In this document: positions 1-6,538 of the stretch, one piece after another | How the letters are laid out: each line of letters starts with the position of its first letter | How positions within the stretch are numbered: the first letter of the stretch is position 1 | From: Clostridia bacterium | GTDB lineage: Bacteria; Bacillota_E; SLMV01; PUMD01 | Assembly: GCA_007128555.1 (NCBI GenBank) | Contig: SKXF01000406.1 | Coordinates: 1 to 6,574 of the forward strand | DNA: 6,574 nt | Direction of reading: 5' to 3' | Notes under the pieces: generated by a model | Databases searched by the model: none | What the model saw: the letters and a program-made list of their open reading frames with translations, nothing else | Told to the model about the DNA's origin: nothing | Made by a program: the position numbers and the translations under genes

Positions 1-581
1 ACCCAGAGACGCGGATGAAGCTGGAGGACTTTGTTGAGAAGACGTATTCAGGGCAGAGACAGGTTTATCACCTGCTGGAGGTGATCCAGAGGGAGGTTAG
101 CCCCGCCGACCTGAAGTCGGCCGCTGTCCGATCCCTGGAGGGGCTGCGGATCGCTCCCTACTACGGGTGCCTGCTTCTCCGGCCAGCCGATGAGATGGAG
201 TTCGATGATCCCGAGAATCCGGCGATCTTCGAGAACTTCATCGCCGCCCTGGGGGCAGAGCCCGTCAAGTACCCGTTTCGGACGGAGTGTTGCGGGGCCT
301 ACCTGTCCGTAGGTGCCGAGGATCAGACCGGAGCTGCGGCTGCATCCGTCCTTCAATCGGCTGCAAGATCGGGAGCGGACATGATCGTGACCAGCTGCCC
401 TACCTGCCTTTACAACCTGGACCTGTCGAACCAGGCCCTGGCGTTGAGCGGAGATTTTGAACCGCTGCCCACCGTGTATTTCACCCAGGTGCTGGCATAT
501 GCCCTGGGTATCGAGGACGAGATCTGTGGGCTGGATGACGGAGCATGGCGACAAAAACTACACACGCCCGAGGTGAACTGA
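1..581 (+). CDS. hdrB: HdrB-like heterodisulfide reductase subunit B, 5'-truncated by window edge
   Basis: The reading frame is open to the left edge (first full codon at 3), so the ATG at 15 is probably internal and only the C-terminal ~192 residues are present; HdrB proteins are usually near 290 residues. One complete CCG (cysteine-rich) domain is visible: a Cys at 168-170, 39 residues, a Cys-Cys pair at 288-293, 34 residues, then CPTC at 396-407. In methanogen HdrB such CCG motifs ligate the non-cubane [4Fe-4S] clusters that reduce the CoM-S-S-CoB disulfide. In bacteria the physiological acceptor differs; DsrC disulfide is proposed in sulfate reducers. The first CCG domain, and possibly hdrC, should lie upstream of the window. 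The stop is one base before the GTG of hdrA, so the two are almost certainly co-transcribed and coupled. Family assignment is strong; the substrate cannot be read from the sequence. Confidence 0.9.
   Translation, partial: PETRMKLEDFVEKTYSGQRQVYHLLEVIQREVSPADLKSAAVRSLEGLRIAPYYGCLLLRPADEMEFDDPENPAIFENFIAALGAEPVKYPFRTECCGAYLSVGAEDQTGAAAASVLQSAARSGADMIVTSCPTCLYNLDLSNQALALSGDFEPLPTVYFTQVLAYALGIEDEICGLDDGAWRQKLHTPEVN
570..576 (+). promoter_or_regulatory. Shine-Dalgarno for hdrA
   Basis: GAGGTGA lies inside the last codons of hdrB, 6 bases before the GTG at 583. It supports the unusual GTG start, since the HdrA family N-terminus begins right there. Confidence 0.7.
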
Positions 582-582
582 C

Positions 583-2589
583 GTGCGAAGGATCGGGGTT
601 TTCGTATGCTGGTGCGGGCTCAACATTGCCGGCACTGTAGATGTCGAAGAGGTGGCAGATCAGATGGCCCAGGTCCCCGGGGTCGTGCACAGTGAGTCCT
701 ATACTTACATGTGCTCCGACCCGGGACAGAACCTGATCAGAGAAGCTATTGAGGAGAAGAACCTGGACGCGGCGGTGGTGGCGGCCTGTTCGCCAGCGAT
801 GCATGAACTGACCTTCCGGAAGGCGGCCCAGTCTGCGGGACTGAATCCTTACATGGTCCAGATGGCCAATATACGGGAGCACTGCAGCTGGGTTCACAAG
901 GACATGGACGCTGCCACGCCCAAGGCGGCGCAGCTGGTCAGGGCAGCCGTTGAGAAAGTTCGCAGGGACCGGCCCCTGGAGGCCCACGAGATCCCGGTGA
1001 CCCGCAAGGCCATGGTGATCGGCGGTGGGATTGCCGGGATGCAGGCAGCGCTGGATATTGCCGATGCCGGCTACCCGGTGCTCCTGGTCGAGAAGGAGTC
1101 GACCATCGGGGGACGGATGGCCCAGCTGTCGGAGACCTTTCCGACGCTGGACTGTGCATCCTGCATCCTGACTCCCCGGATGGCCGAGGTGGATCGGCAT
1201 CCCCTGATCGAGCTGGTCACCCACAGCGAGGTCACGGCCCTGTCGGGCTACGTGGGAAATTTCACCGCTGAAATCACGAGGAGGCCGACATTTGTCGACT
1301 GGGACAAGTGCATCGGCTGCATGGACTGCCAGCAGCACTGCCCCAGCTCTGTGTGCAGTGACTTTGAGCAGGGAATGGGCGAACGAAAGGCCATAGGGGT
1401 AGACTTTCCCCAGGCGGTGCCCAATCGGCCGGCCATCATGAAAGAGCACTGCATCCATTTCGGACATGAAGGGTGCTGGTGCGATATCTGTGCGACCCTT
1501 TGCCCCGTTGACGCCATCGACCACGAGCAGGAACCCGAGGTGACACAGGAGGAGATCGGAGCCATCGTGGTCGCCACCGGATACGACACCCTCCCGGAGG
1601 AGTTTTTGCCCGAGTACGGGTACGGCAGGTATCCGGATGTCATTGACAGCATGGCCTTTGAACGCCTGAACTCCTCGTCGGGTCCGACGGGCGGAGTGAT
1701 TCGACGACCCTCCGACGGCGAGATCCCGAACGAGGTGGTGTTCATCCAGTGCGCCGGCTCCAGGGATCCCGACCGGGCCAAGGCTTACTGTTCGAAGATC
1801 TGCTGCATGTACACCGCGAAGCACGCCATGTTGTATCACCACAAGCATCCCGAGGGCCAGGCCTACATTTTCTACATGGATGTCCGGGCGGGCGGCAAGG
1901 GATACGAGGAGTTCGTACAGCGGACCGTTGAAGAGGAGAACGCGTTGTACTTGAGGGGCCGTGTCTCCCGGGTCTACCCCGAGGATGGAAAGCTTATCGT
2001 GCGCGGCGTGGACACTCTCTCGGGCGACAATGTCGAGATCGCCGCGGATCTTGTGGTCCTGGCGACGGCCGTGGTGCCCCGGGCAGAGTCTGCAGGCCTG
2101 GCGCAGACCCTCAAGATGCAGGCTGACAACGACGGCTTCTACAGTGAGGCCCATCCGAAGCTCAGGCCCGTTGAGACGGTCTCAGCCGGGATCTACCTGG
2201 CCGGAGCGGCCGGGGGACCGAAGGACATCCCCGATTCCGTCGCGGGTGCATCGGCAACAGCAGCCAAGGTGATCGGTCTGCTCTGCTCCGACCAGTTGGA
2301 GACGGAGCCTCTCATCGCTGAAGTTGACGAGGATGCCTGCTCGGGTTGCCTGTGGTGCGTCTCCGTCTGCCCCTATGACGCCATTGAACAGCAGGTGGTT
2401 GAGCAGATGAGGGGCGGGCAGCGCGTCCTCCGGCGGGTGGTCACGGTCAACGCCGGGCTCTGCCAGGGATGCGGGGCCTGCGCTGTGGCCTGTCGCGACG
2501 GAGCGATGAACATCAAGGGATTCACCAATCAACAGATTCTGGCGGAGGTGGAGGCTCTATGTCTGAATCCTGGCAGCCGAGTATTGTAG
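583..2589 (+). CDS. hdrA: HdrA-like flavin/iron-sulfur subunit (probable electron-bifurcating core)
   Basis: The 668-residue protein has the full HdrA layout. The N-terminal domain carries a CWCG motif (C9, C11) plus C44, C69 and C101, which fits the family's N-terminal cluster site. A thioredoxin-reductase-like FAD domain starts at the Gly-rich loop G147-G152, followed by the family DC-x2-C element at C191/C194. An inserted ferredoxin domain has C243, C246, C249, C253 and a second group C290, C298, C300, C303, C307. The C-terminal ferredoxin has C586/C589/C592/C596 and C627/C630/C633/C637. In characterised Hdr complexes this flavin splits an electron pair between ferredoxin and HdrB. The GTG start is chosen because the conserved N-terminus begins there and a good ribosome site precedes it. 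Oddities: the last cluster motif reads CR where CP is usual, and the inserted domain has an extra CWC pair. The gene lies between hdrB and the MvhD/FlxD gene, as expected of an Hdr core. The acceptors are inferred. Confidence 0.95.
   Translation: MRRIGVFVCWCGLNIAGTVDVEEVADQMAQVPGVVHSESYTYMCSDPGQNLIREAIEEKNLDAAVVAACSPAMHELTFRKAAQSAGLNPYMVQMANIREHCSWVHKDMDAATPKAAQLVRAAVEKVRRDRPLEAHEIPVTRKAMVIGGGIAGMQAALDIADAGYPVLLVEKESTIGGRMAQLSETFPTLDCASCILTPRMAEVDRHPLIELVTHSEVTALSGYVGNFTAEITRRPTFVDWDKCIGCMDCQQHCPSSVCSDFEQGMGERKAIGVDFPQAVPNRPAIMKEHCIHFGHEGCWCDICATLCPVDAIDHEQEPEVTQEEIGAIVVATGYDTLPEEFLPEYGYGRYPDVIDSMAFERLNSSSGPTGGVIRRPSDGEIPNEVVFIQCAGSRDPDRAKAYCSKICCMYTAKHAMLYHHKHPEGQAYIFYMDVRAGGKGYEEFVQRTVEEENALYLRGRVSRVYPEDGKLIVRGVDTLSGDNVEIAADLVVLATAVVPRAESAGLAQTLKMQADNDGFYSEAHPKLRPVETVSAGIYLAGAAGGPKDIPDSVAGASATAAKVIGLLCSDQLETEPLIAEVDEDACSGCLWCVSVCPYDAIEQQVVEQMRGGQRVLRRVVTVNAGLCQGCGACAVACRDGAMNIKGFTNQQILAEVEALCLNPGSRVL
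2544..2554 (+). promoter_or_regulatory. Shine-Dalgarno for flxD inside hdrA
   Basis: GGAGGTGGAGG sits within the last codons of hdrA, 4 bases before the ATG at 2559. It decides the start of the MvhD/FlxD-like gene, which overlaps hdrA by 31 bases. Confidence 0.7.
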
Positions 2590-2981
2590 CCTTTGCATGT
2601 CGCTGGTGCACGTACGCGGGCGCCGACCTGGCGGGCACCAGTCGCAAGGAGTATCCTTCCTCCGTCCGGCTGATCCGCGTCCCCTGTTCGGGGAGGGTCA
2701 ATCCCTCCTTTGTCATCCGGGCCTTTCAGAGGGGAGCCGATGGGGTACTGGTCTCCGGATGTCATCCCGGGGACTGCCACTACATCGAGGGCAATTTGCT
2801 CACGAGGCGTCGCTTTTCTGTCGCGAAGAGATTCCTCGAATACCTGGGGATCGAACCGGAGCGATTCAGAGTTGAATGGATTTCTGCCGCCGAGGGAGCG
2901 CGTTTCGCTGAGCTCATCACCGAGATGACCGACGATATACGGGAGCTCGGGCCCAACCGGAAAATGAGGGAACAGGTATGA
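2559..2981 (+). CDS. flxD: MvhD/FlxD-like 2Fe-2S electron-transfer subunit
   Basis: This 140-residue protein matches the MvhD family in length and motif order: C14-x2-C17 followed by YAGAD, C43 in a PCSGRV element, and C68/C73 in GCHPGDCH. These five cysteines are characteristic of the family, which binds one [2Fe-2S] cluster and wires an electron donor module (MvhAG hydrogenase, formate dehydrogenase or FlxABC) to HdrA. The open frame extends upstream to 2469, but those codons lie inside hdrA and show no family similarity; the ATG at 2559 has its own ribosome site and gives a normal family N-terminus. It overlaps hdrA by 31 bases and the next gene by ATGA, so translation is probably coupled. 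No hydrogenase gene is visible. The donor is therefore probably the NAD(P)H-type FlxABC module that follows, hence flxD rather than mvhD. Confidence 0.93.
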   Translation: MSESWQPSIVAFACRWCTYAGADLAGTSRKEYPSSVRLIRVPCSGRVNPSFVIRAFQRGADGVLVSGCHPGDCHYIEGNLLTRRRFSVAKRFLEYLGIEPERFRVEWISAAEGARFAELITEMTDDIRELGPNRKMREQV

Positions 2982-3967
2982 GTCTGAGAACGTACGAAAA
3001 TGCACTTAAAGATCACGTCAGAAGCTTGCTAGAGGACGGCAGTATAAGGGTCTTCGTGGGCTACGAGCGGGGATACGAACCCGCCAGGCCGATTCCGGCG
3101 CGGATCAGGGATCCGGAGCGTGCCCAGGACCTGGTGCTCGACGAATTCTGCGGTGCCGGACTCACCCGGTATGCCCTCGACGAGGCGTCCCGGGTCGGGC
3201 TTGATGCGGATCAGCCTCCCATAGGCATCGTAGCTAAGGGCTGCGACAGCCTCGGGCTCACGCGCCTGATCCATGACAACCGCCTTGATGCCGAGGATCT
3301 TTATGTGATCGGCGTCCCGTGCCAGGGTGTTGTGGATCCAGCCAGGGCCCGTGCGCGCACAGGAGCCCCGGTCCTGGAGGCCGAGATCCGTGATGATGAG
3401 GTGATCCTCACGACAGCGGAGGGATCGGAGAGCTGCGCCCCCGAAGACTGCCTGATGGACAAATGTCTCACCTGCCAGGATCCCCTTCCCCAGGCCAGTT
3501 CGGTGATGCTGGGTGAAGGCGTTCCCACCGAGCCGGTGGGGCACCGAGATTTTGCCGGCGTCGCGGCGATGGAGGCTCTCTCTTTCGATGAGAGGTACGC
3601 GTTCTGGTCCAGGCAGTTTGACCGTTGCCTGCGGTGTTTTGCCTGCCGCAATGCCTGCCCGGCTTGCAGCTGTGTCACCTGTTCCCTGGCTGAGCCAGAA
3701 TGGCTCAGCCGAGACACCGACCTGTCTGAACAGTTCATGTTCCATTTCACCCGGGCATTTCATGTGGCCGGTCGATGCGTCGGCTGCGGGGAATGCGAGC
3801 GCGTGTGCCCCGTCGAGGTGCCCCTGATGCTGCTCAACGAGAAATTCATGAAGGACATCAGTGACCTGTTTGACGAGGCCGATCCTCACCTGCCTTCGGA
3901 GGTTGAACCCCTGGGCATGTTCCGTCCTGAGGATCCAGAGGGCTGGCGTGGGGGTGATGAACGATGA
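2978..3967 (+). CDS. flxC: 4Fe-4S protein, FlxC-like subunit of the NAD(P)H-oxidising module
   Basis: This 329-residue soluble protein has two parts. Residues ~50-170 recall the FrhB/F420-hydrogenase beta-type fold, with conserved-looking cysteines at C58 (FCGAG), C89 (AKGCDSLGL) and C115 (IGVPCQG), then an unusual run C153, C158, C163, C166. Residues ~215-280 form a dicluster ferredoxin: C217-x2-C220-x2-C223-x3-C227, extra cysteines C230, C232 and C235, then C267-x2-C270-x2-C273-x3-C277. No signal peptide or membrane helix is seen. The ATG at 2978 overlaps the previous stop as ATGA and is preceded by GAGGG at 2966-2970. The flxC name rests on position next to flxD and on being a 4Fe-4S protein in a Flx-type set; the FlxB/FlxC naming could be swapped in another scheme. 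Its likely role is relaying electrons between the FAD/NAD subunit and FlxD. A perfect hairpin lies in its coding sequence at 3688-3710. Confidence 0.75.
   Translation: MSLRTYENALKDHVRSLLEDGSIRVFVGYERGYEPARPIPARIRDPERAQDLVLDEFCGAGLTRYALDEASRVGLDADQPPIGIVAKGCDSLGLTRLIHDNRLDAEDLYVIGVPCQGVVDPARARARTGAPVLEAEIRDDEVILTTAEGSESCAPEDCLMDKCLTCQDPLPQASSVMLGEGVPTEPVGHRDFAGVAAMEALSFDERYAFWSRQFDRCLRCFACRNACPACSCVTCSLAEPEWLSRDTDLSEQFMFHFTRAFHVAGRCVGCGECERVCPVEVPLMLLNEKFMKDISDLFDEADPHLPSEVEPLGMFRPEDPEGWRGGDER
3688..3710. repeat. Perfect 10-bp inverted repeat, 3-base loop, inside flxC-like gene
   Basis: GGCTGAGCCA, loop GAA, TGGCTCAGCC. All ten pairs match and a U-G pair could extend the RNA stem by one. It falls within codons for residues ~237-245, just after the cysteine-rich segment, and no T-run follows, so it does not look like an intrinsic terminator. 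Confidence 0.8.
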
Positions 3968-4971
3968 TGAAGCTGAGGTTCAGCGAGATTCCCGGTATGT
4001 TCGAGATCCTTTCAGAGACGGCCGAGGTATATGCTCCCGCCGACGAAGACGGCCGAGTCAGGATGACAAGATGGCAGGGGGGACAACCGGCGCAGGACTA
4101 TATCAACCCTGACAATTCCCTCAAGGACCTGCTGTATCTGCAGACGGAAGAACTCGCCCGTTTCGAGGGAGGTTACGAGGACCTATCGATCTCGGAGCCC
4201 GCTGCCCCCCCCGACCGGGTGATCTTTGGTACCCGGCCCTGCGATGCCCTTGCCCTGGCACGGGTTGGCCGGGTCTTCAGCGAGGGGGACTTCACCGATG
4301 AGCGCTTCAGCAAACAGCGGGAGGCTGCGATGGTCATCACCGTCGCCTGCGAGCAGTCCGGTCCGGACTGTTTTTGCACCACGATGGGAGGATCTCCAGC
4401 GGGGACGCGAGGTTCCGACGTCGTCGGTTACCCCCTCGGCGACAGCCTCTATCTCGAGGCAGTGACCGATCGGGGAGATGAGCTCCTCACGCAGCTCGCG
4501 GAGCACCTCGAGGAGGCATCGGATGAGGAAGCAGAGAGGGCCAGGGAGCATTGCGAGAGCACGGAGGTGAGCGCAGCGGATGACCTGCCCGTGCGGGAGT
4601 ATGGCGAGGATCTTTTCGACCATCCCCTCTGGGCCCACCTGGCAGAGCGTTGTCTGAGCTGCGGGGTCTGTGGCTACGTGTGCCCCAGCTGCTACTGCTT
4701 TGCCATCTTTGATGCGGTCCGGGGGACCTGCGGCAGGAGGATGCGCGGGTGGGACTCTTGCCAGTTCGAGGACTTCTCCCTCATGGCCGCTGATCACAAT
4801 CCTCGACCGACGCCCCTGGAGAGAGTCCGGCAGCGGTTCATGCACAAGCTGGTGTACTTTCCACAGGGCTATGAAGAGTTTCAATGCGTTGGCTGTGGAC
4901 GCTGTGTGACAAAGTGCCCCGTCGGCCTTCACATGCTGGCGGTCATAACGGATATGGAGGAGGTGATCTGA
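3964..4971 (+). CDS. flxB: AsrA/HydB-type 4Fe-4S dicluster protein, FlxB-like subunit
   Basis: This 335-residue protein resembles the anaerobic sulfite reductase A / sulfhydrogenase beta family. It has the family's GTRPCDALAL element (C93), then C129 and the CFC pair C136/C138 followed by TTMGGSP. The C-terminal dicluster ferredoxin has C230-x2-C233-x2-C236-x3-C240 with C243 and C245, and C308-x2-C311-x2-C314-x3-C318. In AsrAB, HydBG and Flx systems this subunit pairs with an FAD/NAD(P)-binding protein and carries electrons over 4Fe-4S clusters; the next gene is exactly such a partner. The start is ATG 3964 (4-base overlap with the upstream stop) or the adjacent ATG 3967; GGGGGTGAT at 3950-3958 serves either. 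A strongly acidic linker lies at about residues 165-215. No sulfite reductase catalytic subunit (AsrC) or NiFe hydrogenase subunit is in the window, which favours the Flx reading. Confidence 0.85.
   Translation: MMKLRFSEIPGMFEILSETAEVYAPADEDGRVRMTRWQGGQPAQDYINPDNSLKDLLYLQTEELARFEGGYEDLSISEPAAPPDRVIFGTRPCDALALARVGRVFSEGDFTDERFSKQREAAMVITVACEQSGPDCFCTTMGGSPAGTRGSDVVGYPLGDSLYLEAVTDRGDELLTQLAEHLEEASDEEAERAREHCESTEVSAADDLPVREYGEDLFDHPLWAHLAERCLSCGVCGYVCPSCYCFAIFDAVRGTCGRRMRGWDSCQFEDFSLMAADHNPRPTPLERVRQRFMHKLVYFPQGYEEFQCVGCGRCVTKCPVGLHMLAVITDMEEVI
4956..4966 (+). promoter_or_regulatory. Shine-Dalgarno for flxA
   Basis: GGAGGAGGTGA, ending 4 bases before the ATG at 4971, is a very strong ribosome site. 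It chooses this start over an upstream in-frame ATG at 4884 that lies inside flxB. Confidence 0.75.
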
Positions 4972-5801
4972 TGGGTGCCAATCCCCTCATTCCCCGGGTC
5001 GCGACGATCCAGGAAATCGTCACCGAGACCGATTCGGGGGATGTCAGGACCTTCGTCGTCGAGATGGATGGCCGGCAAACGTTTTCCTATCAGCCGGGCC
5101 AGTGTGCCATGCTCTCTGTCCTTGGTGAGGGAGAGTCGATGATCTCGATCTGTTCAAGTGACAGCCGGAAGGGTCCCCTGGAGTTCAGCATCAAGCGGGT
5201 GGGCCGGGTCACTCGGGCCCTGCACGAGGCAGAACCGGGACACAAAATCGGGGTGCGGGGTCCTTACGGCAATGCTTTTCCCGTCGATGACTGGAAGGGC
5301 AAGAACCTGCTCTTTATCGGTGGAGGGATAGGGCTGGCCCCTCTCAGGGCCGTGATCAACCACTGCCTGGATAACAGGGCTGCCTTCGGCCACATCGATA
5401 TCCTCTACGGGGCCCGGTCTCCCGGCGACCTGTGCTTCAAGCGGGAACTGCGGGACAACTGGCCGTTGATCGACGATGTGGATGTCCATCTCACCGTCGA
5501 TGAAGCCGATGGGAACTGGGAAGGTGCTGTGGCCCTGGTCCCCCATCGCCTGGAGGAGATCGCGCCTTCCTCCGATGATACGGTGGCGGTCACCTGCGGC
5601 CCGCCGATTATGATCAAGTTCACCATTGAGGCCCTGAAGAGACTGGGCTTTGCTGATAGCCAGATTGTGACGACCCTTGAGATGAAGATGCAGTGCGGTG
5701 TTGGGATCTGTGGACGTTGCAACATTGGTGGCAGGTACGTCTGTGTGGATGGGCCTGTTTTCACCTACGAGCAGCTGCGGAGCTTGCCCGCGGAGTACTG
5801 A
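4971..5801 (+). CDS. flxA: AsrB/HydG-type FAD/NAD(P)-binding oxidoreductase, FlxA-like
   Basis: This 276-residue protein belongs to the ferredoxin-NADP reductase superfamily, AsrB/HydG/dihydroorotate-dehydrogenase-electron-transfer branch. The flavin domain includes the short ISICSS stretch (residues 58-63, in place of the classic RxYS), an IKRVGRVT element and RGPYGNAFP. The pyridine-nucleotide domain begins with GGGIGLAP at 117-124 and ends near the TCGPP element. A C-terminal [2Fe-2S] site follows: C242-x4-C247-x2-C250-x7-C258. The inferred role is oxidation of NADH or NADPH (or the reverse) as entry point of the complex; nucleotide specificity cannot be judged. The flxB stop and this ATG share one base (TGATG), so the two subunits are tightly coupled, as expected for a stable pair. 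Length and domain content are normal and no signal peptide is seen. Family certainty is high; the flxA name rests on the HdrA/FlxD context. Confidence 0.9.
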   Translation: MGANPLIPRVATIQEIVTETDSGDVRTFVVEMDGRQTFSYQPGQCAMLSVLGEGESMISICSSDSRKGPLEFSIKRVGRVTRALHEAEPGHKIGVRGPYGNAFPVDDWKGKNLLFIGGGIGLAPLRAVINHCLDNRAAFGHIDILYGARSPGDLCFKRELRDNWPLIDDVDVHLTVDEADGNWEGAVALVPHRLEEIAPSSDDTVAVTCGPPIMIKFTIEALKRLGFADSQIVTTLEMKMQCGVGICGRCNIGGRYVCVDGPVFTYEQLRSLPAEY

Positions 5802-5816
5802 GGAGGGGGGAGGAGA

Positions 5817-6524
5817 ATGGCTCAATCAGAAGAGGTTGTCAAAGACGGAGTCGCAGATACGATTCCCATTTACATCATGGGGAAACGCCACGAGGTTCCG
5901 GTAGGACTGACGATCATGAAGGCCATGGAATATGCGAAGTACCGCCTCGTACGGGGTGCAGGCTGCCGCGGGGGATTCTGCGGTGCCTGCGGAACCGTCT
6001 ATCGTAAGGAGGGTGACTACCGCCTTCATGTGGGGCTGGCCTGCCAGACGGTGGCCGAAGAGGGAATGTACCTGACCATGATCCCCTTCTACCCGGCTAA
6101 CCGGGCGCATCATGACCTGGAGGGACTGGAGCCTACACTTGGAACGCTGATGCGCCTTTACCCGGAGCTATCGAGGTGCGTGGGATGCAACACCTGCACG
6201 AAGGCCTGTCCCCAGGACCTCGACGTGATGGACATCATGGCCCGGGCAATGCGCGGAGATATCGCCGGGGTTGCCGACGAATCCTTCGACTGTATCATGT
6301 GCGGCCTGTGCGCATCGCGATGCCCATCGGAGCAGGTGCCACACCACGTGCCCATCCTGGCCAGGCGGCTATATGCCAAGTACGTTGCACCTCCCACAGG
6401 GCATCTGCAGGACCGCCTCAGGGAAATCGAGGAGGGCAAGTTCGACGACGAACTGGAGCACATCATGAACATGGATAAGGAAGAGCTGCAGGAGCTGTAC
6501 AATGCCCGCGATATTGAACAATAG
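5817..6524 (+). CDS. 2Fe-2S ferredoxin plus HdrC-like 4Fe-4S dicluster protein (SdhB/TfrB-like)
   Basis: This 235-residue protein starts with a ferredoxin-type [2Fe-2S] domain: C50-x4-C55-x2-C58 and C76. A dicluster 4Fe-4S region follows, with C121-x2-C124-x2-C127-x3-C131 and C159-x2-C162-x2-C165-x3-C169. The second group is followed by PSEQVPHH, and spacing between the groups resembles HdrC. Succinate dehydrogenase/fumarate reductase iron-sulfur subunits and the N-terminal part of thiol:fumarate reductase TfrB share this 2Fe-2S-then-4Fe-4S order, but TfrB continues into a CCG domain that is absent here; the tail (~195-235) is charged and cysteine-free. True SdhB carries a 3Fe-4S site with one cysteine replaced, whereas both groups here are complete CxxCxxCxxxC. 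The gene follows flxA by 15 bases with purine-rich AGGAGG at 5801-5806 and GGGGAGG closer in. It may act as the complex's HdrC or connect it to the next enzyme. Function is inferred; the fold assignment is strong. Confidence 0.85.
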   Translation: MAQSEEVVKDGVADTIPIYIMGKRHEVPVGLTIMKAMEYAKYRLVRGAGCRGGFCGACGTVYRKEGDYRLHVGLACQTVAEEGMYLTMIPFYPANRAHHDLEGLEPTLGTLMRLYPELSRCVGCNTCTKACPQDLDVMDIMARAMRGDIAGVADESFDCIMCGLCASRCPSEQVPHHVPILARRLYAKYVAPPTGHLQDRLREIEEGKFDDELEHIMNMDKEELQELYNARDIEQ

Positions 6525-6533
6525 GGAGGGTGA
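6524..6533 (+). promoter_or_regulatory. Shine-Dalgarno for the last, partial gene
   Basis: GGGAGGGTGA begins on the last base of the preceding stop and ends 5 bases before the GTG at 6539. It is the main reason to call a gene start there. Confidence 0.6.
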
Positions 6534-6538
6534 CCGCA

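Noticed and set aside
481..2154. 557-codon open frame on the minus strand opposite hdrA
   Set aside because: It mirrors a GC-rich coding gene whose codon bias removes stops from the antisense frame. The translation has no recognisable motif, and the plus strand encodes an unmistakable HdrA.
2469..2558. 30-residue N-terminal extension of the MvhD-like protein
   Set aside because: These codons are the out-of-frame end of hdrA, have low-complexity glycine content, and the ATG at 2559 has its own strong ribosome site and a normal family N-terminus.
3029..3889. 286-codon minus-strand open frame opposite the flxC-like gene
   Set aside because: Same antisense shadow effect. The plus-strand frame carries ordered ferredoxin motifs and the minus frame shows none.
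4183..4932. 249-codon minus-strand open frame opposite the flxB-like gene
   Set aside because: No domain or ribosome site seen, and it is fully overlapped by a well-supported iron-sulfur gene.
4884..4970. 29-residue N-terminal extension of the FlxA-like protein
   Set aside because: It overlaps the final ferredoxin motif of flxB out of frame. The ATG at 4971 has a near-ideal Shine-Dalgarno and gives the expected family length.
3964..5801. Anaerobic sulfite reductase (asrAB) operon or sulfhydrogenase (hydBG)
   Set aside because: The two proteins do resemble AsrA/AsrB and HydB/HydG, but no asrC or NiFe hydrogenase subunit is present, and the HdrA plus MvhD-like context fits the Flx-Hdr arrangement better.
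6092..6105. Small inverted repeat CCCGG-ctaa-CCGGG
   Set aside because: Only five pairs, inside a coding region of GC-rich DNA, with no T-run; expected by chance.
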